A stretch of 5,078 nt of DNA from Candidatus Pacearchaeota archaeon CG10_big_fil_rev_8_21_14_0_10_30_48 (GCA_002763155.1 PFCU01000017.1:1-5078); one strand, 5' to 3'. Positions 1-5,078 are shown, counted from the first letter of the stretch. Made by a program: numbers and translations. Notes: a model not told the origin generated them from the sequence alone.

Positions 1-1
1 T

Positions 2-268
2 GTGGTGGATCATCCTTTTAAGTGGCATGATGAAAATTTCAAAATGATTTTCCCTTCATTCGAAGATTATATTAAAAAACTAAAAATTTTTGAAAATGAT
101 AAATATTTTTCAGATCTTACAAAAAAAGTAGAAATCTTAATAAAAAATCCAAGTTTAAGAAGGAAAATGGGTGAAGCAGGATATATGGAAGTTAAAAAAG
201 GAAAATTCTCAATAGAAAAAAGGAATAAAAAACTGGAAAAAATTTATAGAGATTCTATAAAATCTTAA
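2..268 (+). CDS. Glycosyltransferase, C-terminal fragment (5' end outside window)
   Basis: This is the 3' end of a gene that enters from the left edge. The first in-frame codons are GTG GTG, but they need not be the start, because the visible 88 residues look like the end of a larger protein. The last ~42 residues (LIKNPSLRRKMGEAGY...GKFSIEKRNKKLEKIYRDS) match the end of the complete glycosyltransferase at 2404-3537. By eye 24 of 42 positions are identical, including KMGE-G, GKFS and RNKK. That helical tail after a '(L)xxNPxLRxKMGExG' segment is usual at the end of GT4/GT-B glycosyltransferases, which transfer sugar from an activated nucleotide to a growing glycan on the cytoplasmic face of the membrane. 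The catalytic part is not visible, so donor and acceptor cannot be stated. The TAA stop overlaps the stop codon of the opposing flippase gene. A self-standing 88-residue protein is less likely. Confidence 0.75.
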   Translation: MVDHPFKWHDENFKMIFPSFEDYIKKLKIFENDKYFSDLTKKVEILIKNPSLRRKMGEAGYMEVKKGKFSIEKRNKKLEKIYRDSIKS

Positions 269-1782
269 TTTTTCTTTATCTTTGTTAAATCTTTAATCAA
301 ATTCCAATCTTCTTTTTTAAGTCCTCCAGACCAAATCAAAACTCCAAAGTAAATTATTATTCCTAAGATAACTTCAATTATTCCCGCGAAGAGGTTTATG
401 TCCACATAAGAATTAAAGGTGTATAAAAAAATTCCCATAACTAATATAGATAAAATTGGTTTTCTAAGTCCAATTCCTTTTGTTTGAATCCCAAGATCTT
501 TTTTAGAATAAAATATTAAAATCCCAAGTAAGAGTAATCTGCTAATTGCAGTAGCAAATCCAACTCCGGCGATTACTTCAAGAGGGTTTGAGATAAAAAG
601 TTTTATTGCAATATAATTTAAAACAACATTTACAACTAAAGAAATTAAAACCGCATTACTAACAATTTTTGGTTTTTCCTTTGATTCAAGAATTATTGAA
701 TATAATGAAATTAAGGGAGTAGTAATAATCAAAAGAGAAAGGAAGTAAAAAGAAGAAATTGCTGGAAGGTATAAATTCCCATAAACTATAAAGATAAGGT
801 ATTTTGCAATAAAGATTGCTCCAACTGTTGCAGGAATTGAAAAAATTAGAATATATCTTATTGTTTTTTGAAATCCCCTAATAAACCTTTTTTTATAGAT
901 TTGGGTAAAAATTGGAAGAAAGAGAGTGGACAAAGGAAATAAGGAAGCAATTGTAAGAATAAGACTCATAGAGACTCGGTAGTAACCTAGATATTCAGTT
1001 CCAACAAATCCTCCCAGCATTAGAGTATCAATTGAACCAAAAAAAGCAAGCGAAAGCGTTGCAACAACCATATATTTCCAATAATTGTTTATTTTTGATT
1101 TATTGATTTTTTCAGTTTTTCCAATTAAAGATTCTTTATCTCTTTTAATCAATACTAAAAATGAGATTAGTAATGTTAAAAAACTCGAAAAGAAGAATGC
1201 AAGGAAAAGTCCAGAGATTTTAAGTTCACTTGTAAATAAAAGAATTGCAATTATAGAAAAACCAATTTTTGAAATTTGAGAAAACAAATCAAAAAAGACA
1301 GTTGGTTTCAAATCCTTTCTTGCAACAAAGAAAACTCCAAAAAATTCTCTAAATGATTCTGAAAGGATAAATAAACAAGAAAAAAGTAGGGGATAATAAA
1401 GAAGAGGATTATTATAAATTGTAAAGGAGAGGTACTTTGAGATTCCAAGAAGAACTACAACTGCAATTAAGACTAACATTAATTTTCTCTTTATAAAAAA
1501 TCTCCCATAGCTTCTTCCCATTTTTTTATTCTTTTTTCCTAATGAGTCAGAAATGTACCTTATTGAGGTATTTGTAATCCCTAAATCAGTAAAAGTTAGA
1601 GCAATTGTGATTATTGAAAGAGCAAGAGCATAAACTCCAAAAAGTTCGGGTAAAAGTAATCTTGCAATAATAACGGTAAAGATAAGTCCTCCCAATTTTA
1701 GTATAATCAAAGAAACCATATTATAAATTGTCCCTTTGGTAGCAATTTCAGATAAATTTTGATATTTTATCTTTTTTTTCAT
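265..1782 (-). CDS. Oligosaccharide flippase, Wzx/RfbX type (MOP superfamily)
   Basis: The 505-residue protein is almost entirely membrane helices. By hydropathy I see about 14 segments, roughly at residues 18-40, 47-67, 100-118, 126-150, 163-184, 189-212, 236-260, 270-293, 308-327, 340-362, 374-396, 402-424, 441-459 and 463-485. The N-terminus has the family pattern of the polysaccharide biosynthesis proteins: KGTIYN at 16-21, then ARLLLPELFGVYALALSI (40-57) and FTDLGI (64-69). The first two elements recur as FGSIDTLMLGG (248-258) and GYYRVSMSL (266-274) in the second half. NVVLNY plus GVGFATAISRLL near 385-417 is also typical. Length and helix count fit Wzx, which flips lipid-linked oligosaccharide from the cytoplasmic to the outer face of the membrane. 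The ATG at 1782 is chosen because a TATA-like box lies ~27 bp upstream and the first helix follows at a normal distance. It is the only gene on this strand and is divergent from the methyltransferase operon. The glycan substrate is unknown. Confidence 0.92.
   Translation of the reverse strand: MKKKIKYQNLSEIATKGTIYNMVSLIILKLGGLIFTVIIARLLLPELFGVYALALSIITIALTFTDLGITNTSIRYISDSLGKKNKKMGRSYGRFFIKRKLMLVLIAVVVLLGISKYLSFTIYNNPLLYYPLLFSCLFILSESFREFFGVFFVARKDLKPTVFFDLFSQISKIGFSIIAILLFTSELKISGLFLAFFFSSFLTLLISFLVLIKRDKESLIGKTEKINKSKINNYWKYMVVATLSLAFFGSIDTLMLGGFVGTEYLGYYRVSMSLILTIASLFPLSTLFLPIFTQIYKKRFIRGFQKTIRYILIFSIPATVGAIFIAKYLIFIVYGNLYLPAISSFYFLSLLIITTPLISLYSIILESKEKPKIVSNAVLISLVVNVVLNYIAIKLFISNPLEVIAGVGFATAISRLLLLGILIFYSKKDLGIQTKGIGLRKPILSILVMGIFLYTFNSYVDINLFAGIIEVILGIIIYFGVLIWSGGLKKEDWNLIKDLTKIKKN
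269..318 (+). terminator. Possible T-rich archaeal terminator for the left glycosyltransferase
   Basis: Five T residues (269-273) follow the TAA stop directly. More T-rich stretches follow, including TTTTTT at 313-318. Archaeal RNA polymerase stops at oligo-T tracts without a hairpin, so this could end the rightward transcript. The tract lies inside the 3' end of the flippase gene on the other strand, so coding constraint may explain it. Six A residues at 237-242 (T6 on the minus strand) could likewise end the leftward flippase transcript inside the glycosyltransferase gene. Confidence 0.3.
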
Positions 1783-1795
1783 AAATATTTAAAAG
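1783..1795 (+). promoter_or_regulatory. BRE/TATA box of the rightward glycan operon promoter
   Basis: AAATA followed by TTTAAAAG (1788-1795) resembles an archaeal A-rich BRE plus TATA box. Its centre is about 26 bp upstream of the ATG at 1817, the spacing for a leaderless transcript starting at that ATG. This supports 1817 rather than the in-frame TTG at 1799, which would lie only a few bases past the TATA box. The box overlaps the region occupied by the leftward promoter. Confidence 0.6.
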
Positions 1796-1803
1796 GTATT
1801 GGA

Positions 1804-1813
1804 CTTTTTAAAA
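1804..1813 (-). promoter_or_regulatory. TATA box of the leftward flippase promoter
   Basis: Read on the minus strand this is TTTTAAAAAG, centred about 27 bp upstream of the flippase ATG at 1782. That is the spacing expected when transcription starts at the start codon (leaderless archaeal mRNA). The flanking BRE position (CATTTC on this strand) is a weak match. A second A/T box (TTTTAAATATTT, 1794-1783) is too close to the ATG to act as this gene's TATA box. Confidence 0.5.
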
Positions 1814-1816
1814 GAA

Positions 1817-2401
1817 ATGGAAATAATTCAAAAATTTAACAGTTTTTTAGATAGGTCTCTTTCAATTGAGATTATCAAAACAAGACCTAAGGAAGCAATA
1901 AAATTTGCTAAAAAATATTTCAAAGGAAAAATGATCACAGCCATAGAAATTGGAGTTTTAAGGGGGGAGAATTCCAAAGAAATTTTAAAAAACTTAAAAA
2001 TAAAAAATTTATACTTGGTTGACCCTTGGATTTCTTATGAGGATTATTCAAAATCTGAACCAGAAAGGACCCAAGATTCACTAAATATTGATTTCAAAGT
2101 GTGTAGGGCAAATTTAAAGAGATATCTAAAGAAAATAATTTGGATAAAAGATTATTCTGAAAAGGCAATAACATCAATAAAAGAAAAAGTTGATTTTATT
2201 TATGTGGATGGAAATCATGAATATAAATATGTAAAAAAAGATCTAAATTTATACTGGGATTTATTAAATAAGGGAGGAATTCTTTCGGGACATGATATTC
2301 AGTACGTGGGAGTTTCAAATGCAGTTTTGGAATTTGCAAAAGAAAAAAAGTTAGAAGTTCATTTTGGAGAGAGAAGAGATTGGTGGATAATAAAAAAATA
2401 A
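1817..2401 (+). CDS. Class I SAM-dependent methyltransferase (Methyltransf_24-like)
   Basis: The 194-residue protein is a compact Rossmann-fold methyltransferase that transfers the methyl group of S-adenosylmethionine, here probably to a sugar or glycan oxygen. Visible motifs, numbered from the ATG: motif I AIEIGVLRGEN (42-52), the SAM-binding loop; LVDPW (67-71), with D69 at the end of strand 2; DFIYVDGNHEYKYVKKDL (126-143), where VDGNHEY is a hallmark of the TylF/Methyltransf_24 group and probably helps bind metal or substrate; and NKGGILSGHDI (151-161), whose GHD is typical of the same group. An upstream in-frame TTG at 1799 would add six residues, but the TATA box spacing favours ATG 1817. 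It is first in a four-gene operon, with 2 bp before the next ATG. Its place among glycosyltransferase and dTDP-sugar genes suggests O-methylation of a surface sugar. The substrate is inferred, not seen. Confidence 0.85.
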   Translation: MEIIQKFNSFLDRSLSIEIIKTRPKEAIKFAKKYFKGKMITAIEIGVLRGENSKEILKNLKIKNLYLVDPWISYEDYSKSEPERTQDSLNIDFKVCRANLKRYLKKIIWIKDYSEKAITSIKEKVDFIYVDGNHEYKYVKKDLNLYWDLLNKGGILSGHDIQYVGVSNAVLEFAKEKKLEVHFGERRDWWIIKK

Positions 2402-2403
2402 AA

Positions 2404-3537
2404 ATGAGAATTCAACTAGATTTTAAGATTACAAATAAAATGCATAGTCTTTATCAATCTTATTTTTCAAATCCTCCTTTTGGAGTAGAATATTTTAAAT
2501 CAGAATTTAGGGGAATAAATAAAAGATCATTTGGATTTTTTAAAAAAGTTTATCATTTATTAAAAAATTTAGGTTTTTTTCATCAAAAGGTAATTGATAG
2601 ATTAAATGATTCTCTAAGAAAAGATTTAAATTTTGATTTAATTCATTTTGCAAACCATCTCGGAAAGACCAATAAAATTTTTGTTATAGATTATGAAACA
2701 GTTGGATCATTCATTGGAACAGATTTTCATAATCAAAAATTTAAAAATAGTCTCATAAAAATTTTAAATAAAAAGAACCTTAAATTTTTTCTTCCAATAA
2801 ATAAAGAGGCTTTAAAATCTTTTAAACTTTTTTTTGGTGATTCAATAAAGAAAAATCAAGAAGTAATTTATCCGGTTACATTCATTCCAAAAAAATTTAG
2901 AAAGACAGTCAATAGGGAAAATCTTGTAGTTTTTGCTGGATCAAGCAATATAAGAAATGAGGATATTTTTTACGCAAAGGGAGGGTATGAGACTCTTCTA
3001 TCTTTTGAAATTTTAGCAAAGAAATTTAAAAATTATAAATTTGTTTTTATAGGAGATATTCCAGGGAACATAAAAATTTCTAAGGAAGAAAATATAATTC
3101 TAAAGGAAGTAGTTCCAATAGAAGAACTTTATGGGATTTTAAACAAATCAAAAATATTTTTACAACCTTGCTATTCAACTCCAGCCATGATGTTTTTAAT
3201 TTCAAGGTGGTTTAAACTTCCAATTGTAACTTATGATTTTTGGGCAAACAAGGAATATGTAAATTATCAAAATGGAATTTTGATAAATCCTGAAAAAACA
3301 GACGCATTAAAAAATTTCAATATTCCAATGGTCAACAAAAAAGTAATTAATCAAATAAAAGAAAATTCTAAAAAAAATTCCAAAAGAATTGTAAAAGCAA
3401 TAGAAAAGTTAATTAAAAATGAAAATCTTATGAAAAAAATGGGAGAAGAAGGATTTAAATTGGTTAGTGAGGGAAAGTTTAGTGTAGAAAACAGAAATAA
3501 AAAAATATTAAGAATTTACAGGGAAGCACTAAAATGA
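2404..3537 (+). CDS. GT4-like glycosyltransferase without the EX7E glutamates
   Basis: The 377-residue protein has GT-B architecture. An N-terminal domain carries a glycine-type loop (FSNPPFGVEY, ~21-30). The C-terminal Rossmann domain starts at LVVFAGSS (~174-181), followed by AKGGYETLLSFEIL (191-204), the usual KG helix, FVFIGDIP, and a segment aligned to the nucleotide-sugar binding site: LQPCYSTPAMMFLISRWF (253-270), KLPIVTYD, NKEYV and NGILINP. In typical GT4 enzymes the motif is P-x3-E-x7-E. Counting from P255, the two glutamates fall at T259 and S267, so both are replaced. The C-terminal helix resembles that of the fragment at 2-268. The family transfers an activated sugar to a lipid-linked acceptor; the sugar is unknown. 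ATG 2404 is preferred because it begins a normal MRIQLDF strand and lies 2 bp after the previous stop. TTG 2380 or GTG 2383 would overlap the methyltransferase. The stop overlaps the next ATG (ATGA). Confidence 0.82.
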   Translation: MRIQLDFKITNKMHSLYQSYFSNPPFGVEYFKSEFRGINKRSFGFFKKVYHLLKNLGFFHQKVIDRLNDSLRKDLNFDLIHFANHLGKTNKIFVIDYETVGSFIGTDFHNQKFKNSLIKILNKKNLKFFLPINKEALKSFKLFFGDSIKKNQEVIYPVTFIPKKFRKTVNRENLVVFAGSSNIRNEDIFYAKGGYETLLSFEILAKKFKNYKFVFIGDIPGNIKISKEENIILKEVVPIEELYGILNKSKIFLQPCYSTPAMMFLISRWFKLPIVTYDFWANKEYVNYQNGILINPEKTDALKNFNIPMVNKKVINQIKENSKKNSKRIVKAIEKLIKNENLMKKMGEEGFKLVSEGKFSVENRNKKILRIYREALK

Positions 3538-4352
3538 AAGGAAAAATTGGAGTTACTGGAGCAAGTGGATTTCTCGGAAACAATCTTGTTAAAGATTTAG
3601 CAAATGAAGGGTATAATGTGGTAGCATTTGGTAAGGAATCTGAAAGAAATTTTGAACATCCAAATATTGAATGGAAGATAATGGACCTTAATAATTTTAA
3701 AAAAGAGGATTTAAATGGGATTGAAAAATTAATTCATTTTGCTGGAGCTTATAATGCAAATGATGCATTTAGTAAAAATGTAACCATGTTAAAGAAAGTT
3801 TTAGAAGCTTCTTCAAGGTCAGAACTAAAATATTTTTATTTAATCTCTACCTATGGAGTTTTTGGGGATAGAAAATATCCTGCAGAAGTAGGTACACCTT
3901 ATCACCCGCTCGAAGCTTATGCTATGAGTAAAGTTATGGCAGAAGAAGAATTTAAAAAAATTATGTCTTCTGCAAGTTTCAAGGGAATTATAGTAAGACC
4001 ATGTAGTCTTTATGGGAAGTATGGAAGAAATTTTGTAGACATCATCATAAATAAAATGAAAAAAAATGAAGAGATTCAAATGGTTCACTTCAAAAATCAG
4101 TTTTTACATGTTGATGATTTTTATGCTGCAATTAAAAAAATTATTGAAGAAAAAAACTCCCAACCAGAATATAATATTGAAGGAGAAATAATTACCGAAG
4201 AAGTTTTAAAAAATATCTTTGAAGAATTAGGGATAAAATATTCTTTAAGTAATCAAATAGCAAGAAGTTATTGGTGTAAAGGTATAGGTGTTCCATTAAC
4301 TCACACAGTAAGAGATTATTTAAAAAAAGCAAAAGAAGAAAATGACATTTGA
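3534..4352 (+). CDS. Extended SDR: NAD(P)-dependent nucleotide-sugar epimerase/dehydratase/reductase
   Basis: The 272-residue protein is a Rossmann-fold extended SDR. The cofactor loop is TGASGFLG (8-15; G9, G12, G15). LIHFAGAYNA (66-75) ends strand 4. STYGVFGD (105-112) aligns to the SSxxxVYGD segment, placing T106 at the catalytic Ser/Thr. Y129 and K133 form the YxxxK catalytic pair in EAYAMSKVMAEE. VRPCSLYG (~156-163) and FLHVDD (~188-193) are further family signatures. Such enzymes oxidise, reduce or epimerise C4 of nucleotide sugars. At 272 residues it is shorter than most epimerases and nearer the size of 4-ketoreductases such as RmlD. K34 and R38 after strand 2, where NAD-specific enzymes often have Asp, hint at NADPH use (inference). 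It overlaps the upstream glycosyltransferase by 4 bp (ATGA) and RmlC by 11 bp, so co-translation is likely. Together with RmlC it could complete a dTDP-6-deoxy-L-hexose, but a GalE-like epimerase or dehydratase cannot be excluded. Confidence 0.85.
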   Translation: MKGKIGVTGASGFLGNNLVKDLANEGYNVVAFGKESERNFEHPNIEWKIMDLNNFKKEDLNGIEKLIHFAGAYNANDAFSKNVTMLKKVLEASSRSELKYFYLISTYGVFGDRKYPAEVGTPYHPLEAYAMSKVMAEEEFKKIMSSASFKGIIVRPCSLYGKYGRNFVDIIINKMKKNEEIQMVHFKNQFLHVDDFYAAIKKIIEEKNSQPEYNIEGEIITEEVLKNIFEELGIKYSLSNQIARSYWCKGIGVPLTHTVRDYLKKAKEENDI

Positions 4353-4881
4353 ATTTGAAAAAACAGCAGTTGAAGGGGTAATTTTAATTAAACCCAAAGT
4401 TTTTGGGGATGAAAGAGGATTTTTTCTTGAAACATATAAAAAAGATGATTTTGAAAAAGAGGGAATAATTGGGGATTTTGTTCAGGATAACCATTCAAAA
4501 TCTAAGGGAGGAGTAATAAGAGGATTACATTTTCAGAAAGGAAAATATGCTCAGGCAAAACTTGTTAGATGTATAAAGGGAAAACTTTTTGATGTTGCAG
4601 TGGATATAAGAAAAGAATCACCCACCTATGGAAAGTATTTTGCAGTAACTCTATCTGAAGAAAATAAACATTGTCTTTACATTCCAAGAGGATGTGCACA
4701 TGGATTTGCAACTCTTAGTGATGAAGTTGAAATGGAGTACAAAAATGACAACCTTTATTCTTTTGAGAATGAGGGGGGTTTAATTTGGAATGATCCCGAA
4801 ATAAACATTCCATGGCCAATAAAAAATCCAATTCTTTCAGAAAAAGATAAAAATTGGCCAAAACTAAAAGAATTAAATTGA
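4342..4881 (+). CDS. rfbC: dTDP-4-dehydrorhamnose 3,5-epimerase (RmlC)
   Basis: The 179-residue cupin has the usual RmlC length and motifs. Visible in order: PKVFGDERGFFLETY (18-32), the dTDP-binding edge; FVQDNHSKS (46-54); VIRGLHFQ (58-65), with R60 and catalytic base H63; KLVRCIKGKLFDVAVDIR (73-90), with sheet residues that line the pocket; YIPRGCAHGFATLSD (113-127); Y133, which aligns to the catalytic Tyr; WNDPEINIPWP (149-159); and ILSEKD (164-169), whose D169 corresponds to the Asp that pairs with the His. All key residues are present, so it is likely active. The enzyme inverts C3 and C5 of dTDP-4-keto-6-deoxy-D-glucose to give dTDP-4-keto-L-rhamnose, step 3 of dTDP-L-rhamnose synthesis, in the cytoplasm. 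It is the last gene of the operon, its ATG overlapping the SDR gene by 11 bp, and is followed by a T6 run. RmlA, RmlB and a canonical RmlD are not in the window, so they must lie elsewhere. Confidence 0.95.
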   Translation: MTFEFEKTAVEGVILIKPKVFGDERGFFLETYKKDDFEKEGIIGDFVQDNHSKSKGGVIRGLHFQKGKYAQAKLVRCIKGKLFDVAVDIRKESPTYGKYFAVTLSEENKHCLYIPRGCAHGFATLSDEVEMEYKNDNLYSFENEGGLIWNDPEINIPWPIKNPILSEKDKNWPKLKELN

Positions 4882-4887
4882 TTTTTT
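4882..4887 (+). terminator. Oligo-T terminator after the glycan operon
   Basis: TTTTTT follows the RmlC TGA stop with no gap. Archaeal intrinsic termination needs only such a T tract, so this is a likely 3' end of the four-gene transcript. No stable hairpin precedes it. The adjacent run of 11 A (4897-4907) is T11 on the other strand and could stop any leftward transcript coming from the right. Confidence 0.45.
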
Positions 4888-4963
4888 AATTAATTCAAAA
4901 AAAAAAACAAAACAAATTCAGCAATAATTAAAATTATTTGGAATAAATTAATCAACATTGGAA

Positions 4964-5005
4964 CTTCCCATTCATATGCTTCATGGGAAGGTTTGATTTT
5001 CCATG
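4964..5005. repeat. Alternative overlapping inverted repeats
   Basis: CTTCCCAT (4964-4971) is perfectly complementary to ATGGGAAG (4983-4990) with an 11-nt loop. The same ATGGGAAG, with one more C before it (4982-4990), also pairs with TTTTCCATG (4997-5005), making 9 bp with two G-T pairs and a 6-nt loop. The two stems cannot form at once. These are among the few G/C-containing stretches in this region. They lie upstream of the promoter at 5016, so in RNA they would belong to RmlC read-through or an antisense transcript; otherwise they may be protein-binding DNA sites. Confidence 0.5.
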
Positions 5006-5015
5006 AAAAATTTCA

Positions 5016-5031
5016 CGAAACATTTAAAAAG
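5016..5031 (+). promoter_or_regulatory. Archaeal BRE/TATA promoter for a gene beyond the right edge
   Basis: CGAAAC (5016-5021) followed by ATTTAAAAAG (5022-5031) is a close match to an archaeal BRE plus TATA box and the best promoter in the window. The TATA centre near 5027 predicts transcription starting around 5052-5054. No ATG follows before position 5078, so either the mRNA has a leader of at least ~25 nt or the product is a non-coding RNA. A 12-bp imperfect inverted repeat, TGAAA-AA-TTTCA (5004-5015), abuts the BRE on its upstream side. Confidence 0.65.
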
Positions 5032-5040
5032 TAAATTTAT

Positions 5041-5065
5041 CTAATATTAGTAAATAAACTACTAA
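5041..5065. promoter_or_regulatory. Possible operator: palindrome at the predicted start site
   Basis: CTAATATTAG (5041-5050) is a perfect 10-bp palindrome lying between the TATA box and the predicted start, about -12 to -3, where archaeal repressors often bind. TTAGTA (5047-5052) is repeated inverted as TACTAA (5060-5065), extending the symmetry across the start. In DNA this A/T-rich, short palindromes arise often by chance, so the call is weak. Confidence 0.25.
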
Positions 5066-5078
5066 AATAAAAGAAAAT

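Larger units (their letters stand above)
4882..5078. other. Intergenic region after RmlC, no confident gene
   Basis: The last 197 bp hold a T6 tract, an A11 tract (4897-4907), inverted repeats (4964-5005), a BRE/TATA box (5016-5031) and a palindrome (5041-5050). I see no tRNA or other structured RNA that I recognise. On the minus strand a frame is open from 5012 to 4890. It reads as a hydrophilic stretch rich in Trp and Glu (SWKIKPSHEAYEWEVP), then a hydrophobic stretch (MLINLFQIILII...VLFFFLN), stopping at TAA 4892-4890. It has no ATG, GTG or TTG before the internal ATG at 4958-4956, and no TATA box at the right distance, so I do not call it a gene. It could be chance or a decayed small membrane-protein gene. 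Confidence 0.6.

Noticed and set aside
1085..1279. Open frame of 64 codons on the plus strand
   Set aside because: It lies entirely inside the flippase gene on the opposite strand, has no promoter or family motif, and is explained as a shadow of a membrane-protein gene.
1799..1816. TTG start for the methyltransferase at 1799
   Set aside because: It would sit a few bases past the TATA box. The ATG at 1817 is at leaderless spacing, and the extra six residues add no motif.
2380..2403. TTG/GTG starts for the second glycosyltransferase
   Set aside because: They would overlap the methyltransferase and add a lysine-rich stretch before the natural MRIQLDF first strand. ATG 2404 follows the previous stop by 2 bp.
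3840..4088. Open frame of 82 codons on the minus strand
   Set aside because: It is antisense to the well-supported SDR gene over its catalytic core, and its Phe/His/Cys-rich composition does not look like a protein of this organism.
4897..4916. A-rich tract as a poly-A relic of a mobile element
   Set aside because: No target-site duplication, terminal repeats or transposase sequence is nearby, and A-runs are common across this A/T-rich window.
4964..5005. CRISPR repeat or tRNA
   Set aside because: There is no periodic repeat-spacer pattern, and no cloverleaf, TψC-arm or anticodon-like structure.

Overview
The window looks archaeal. The DNA is very A/T-rich. Genes lack convincing Shine-Dalgarno motifs. 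Two upstream regions carry BRE/TATA-like boxes (TTTAAAAG, CGAAAC-ATTTAAAAAG), and at the divergent junction the boxes sit about 26 bp from ATG codons, as expected for leaderless archaeal mRNAs. Tight packing and lysine/isoleucine/asparagine-rich proteins would suit a small-genome DPANN-type lineage (Woesearchaeota/Pacearchaeota-like). That placement is inference; no rRNA or marker gene is present.

The content is a surface-glycan biosynthesis locus. From left to right: (1) 2-268, + strand, the C-terminal end of a glycosyltransferase cut by the window edge. (2) 265-1782, - strand, a 505-residue multi-pass oligosaccharide flippase (Wzx/MOP type), tail-to-tail with gene 1 through a shared TTAA. 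(3) A 34-bp divergent promoter region. (4) 1817-4881, + strand, a tightly coupled four-gene operon: a small SAM-dependent methyltransferase, a GT4-like glycosyltransferase lacking the usual EX7E glutamates, an extended SDR (NAD(P)-dependent epimerase/dehydratase/reductase), and dTDP-4-dehydrorhamnose 3,5-epimerase (RmlC/RfbC). (5) 4882-5078, an intergenic region with a T-run, alternative inverted repeats, a good archaeal promoter and a palindrome near its predicted start site. The gene it drives lies beyond the window.

A plausible joint role is as follows. RmlC, and perhaps the SDR, make a dTDP-6-deoxy-L-hexose (rhamnose or a relative). The glycosyltransferases assemble it into a lipid-linked glycan. 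The methyltransferase may O-methylate a sugar. The flippase moves the lipid-linked product across the membrane. RmlA and RmlB are not in the window.

The most notable points are the crossed, overlapping divergent leaderless promoters between flippase and operon, the glycosyltransferase without its EX7E glutamates, and the structured intergenic region at the right end. I found no clearly new biological system: no CRISPR array, mobile element, tRNA or rRNA.
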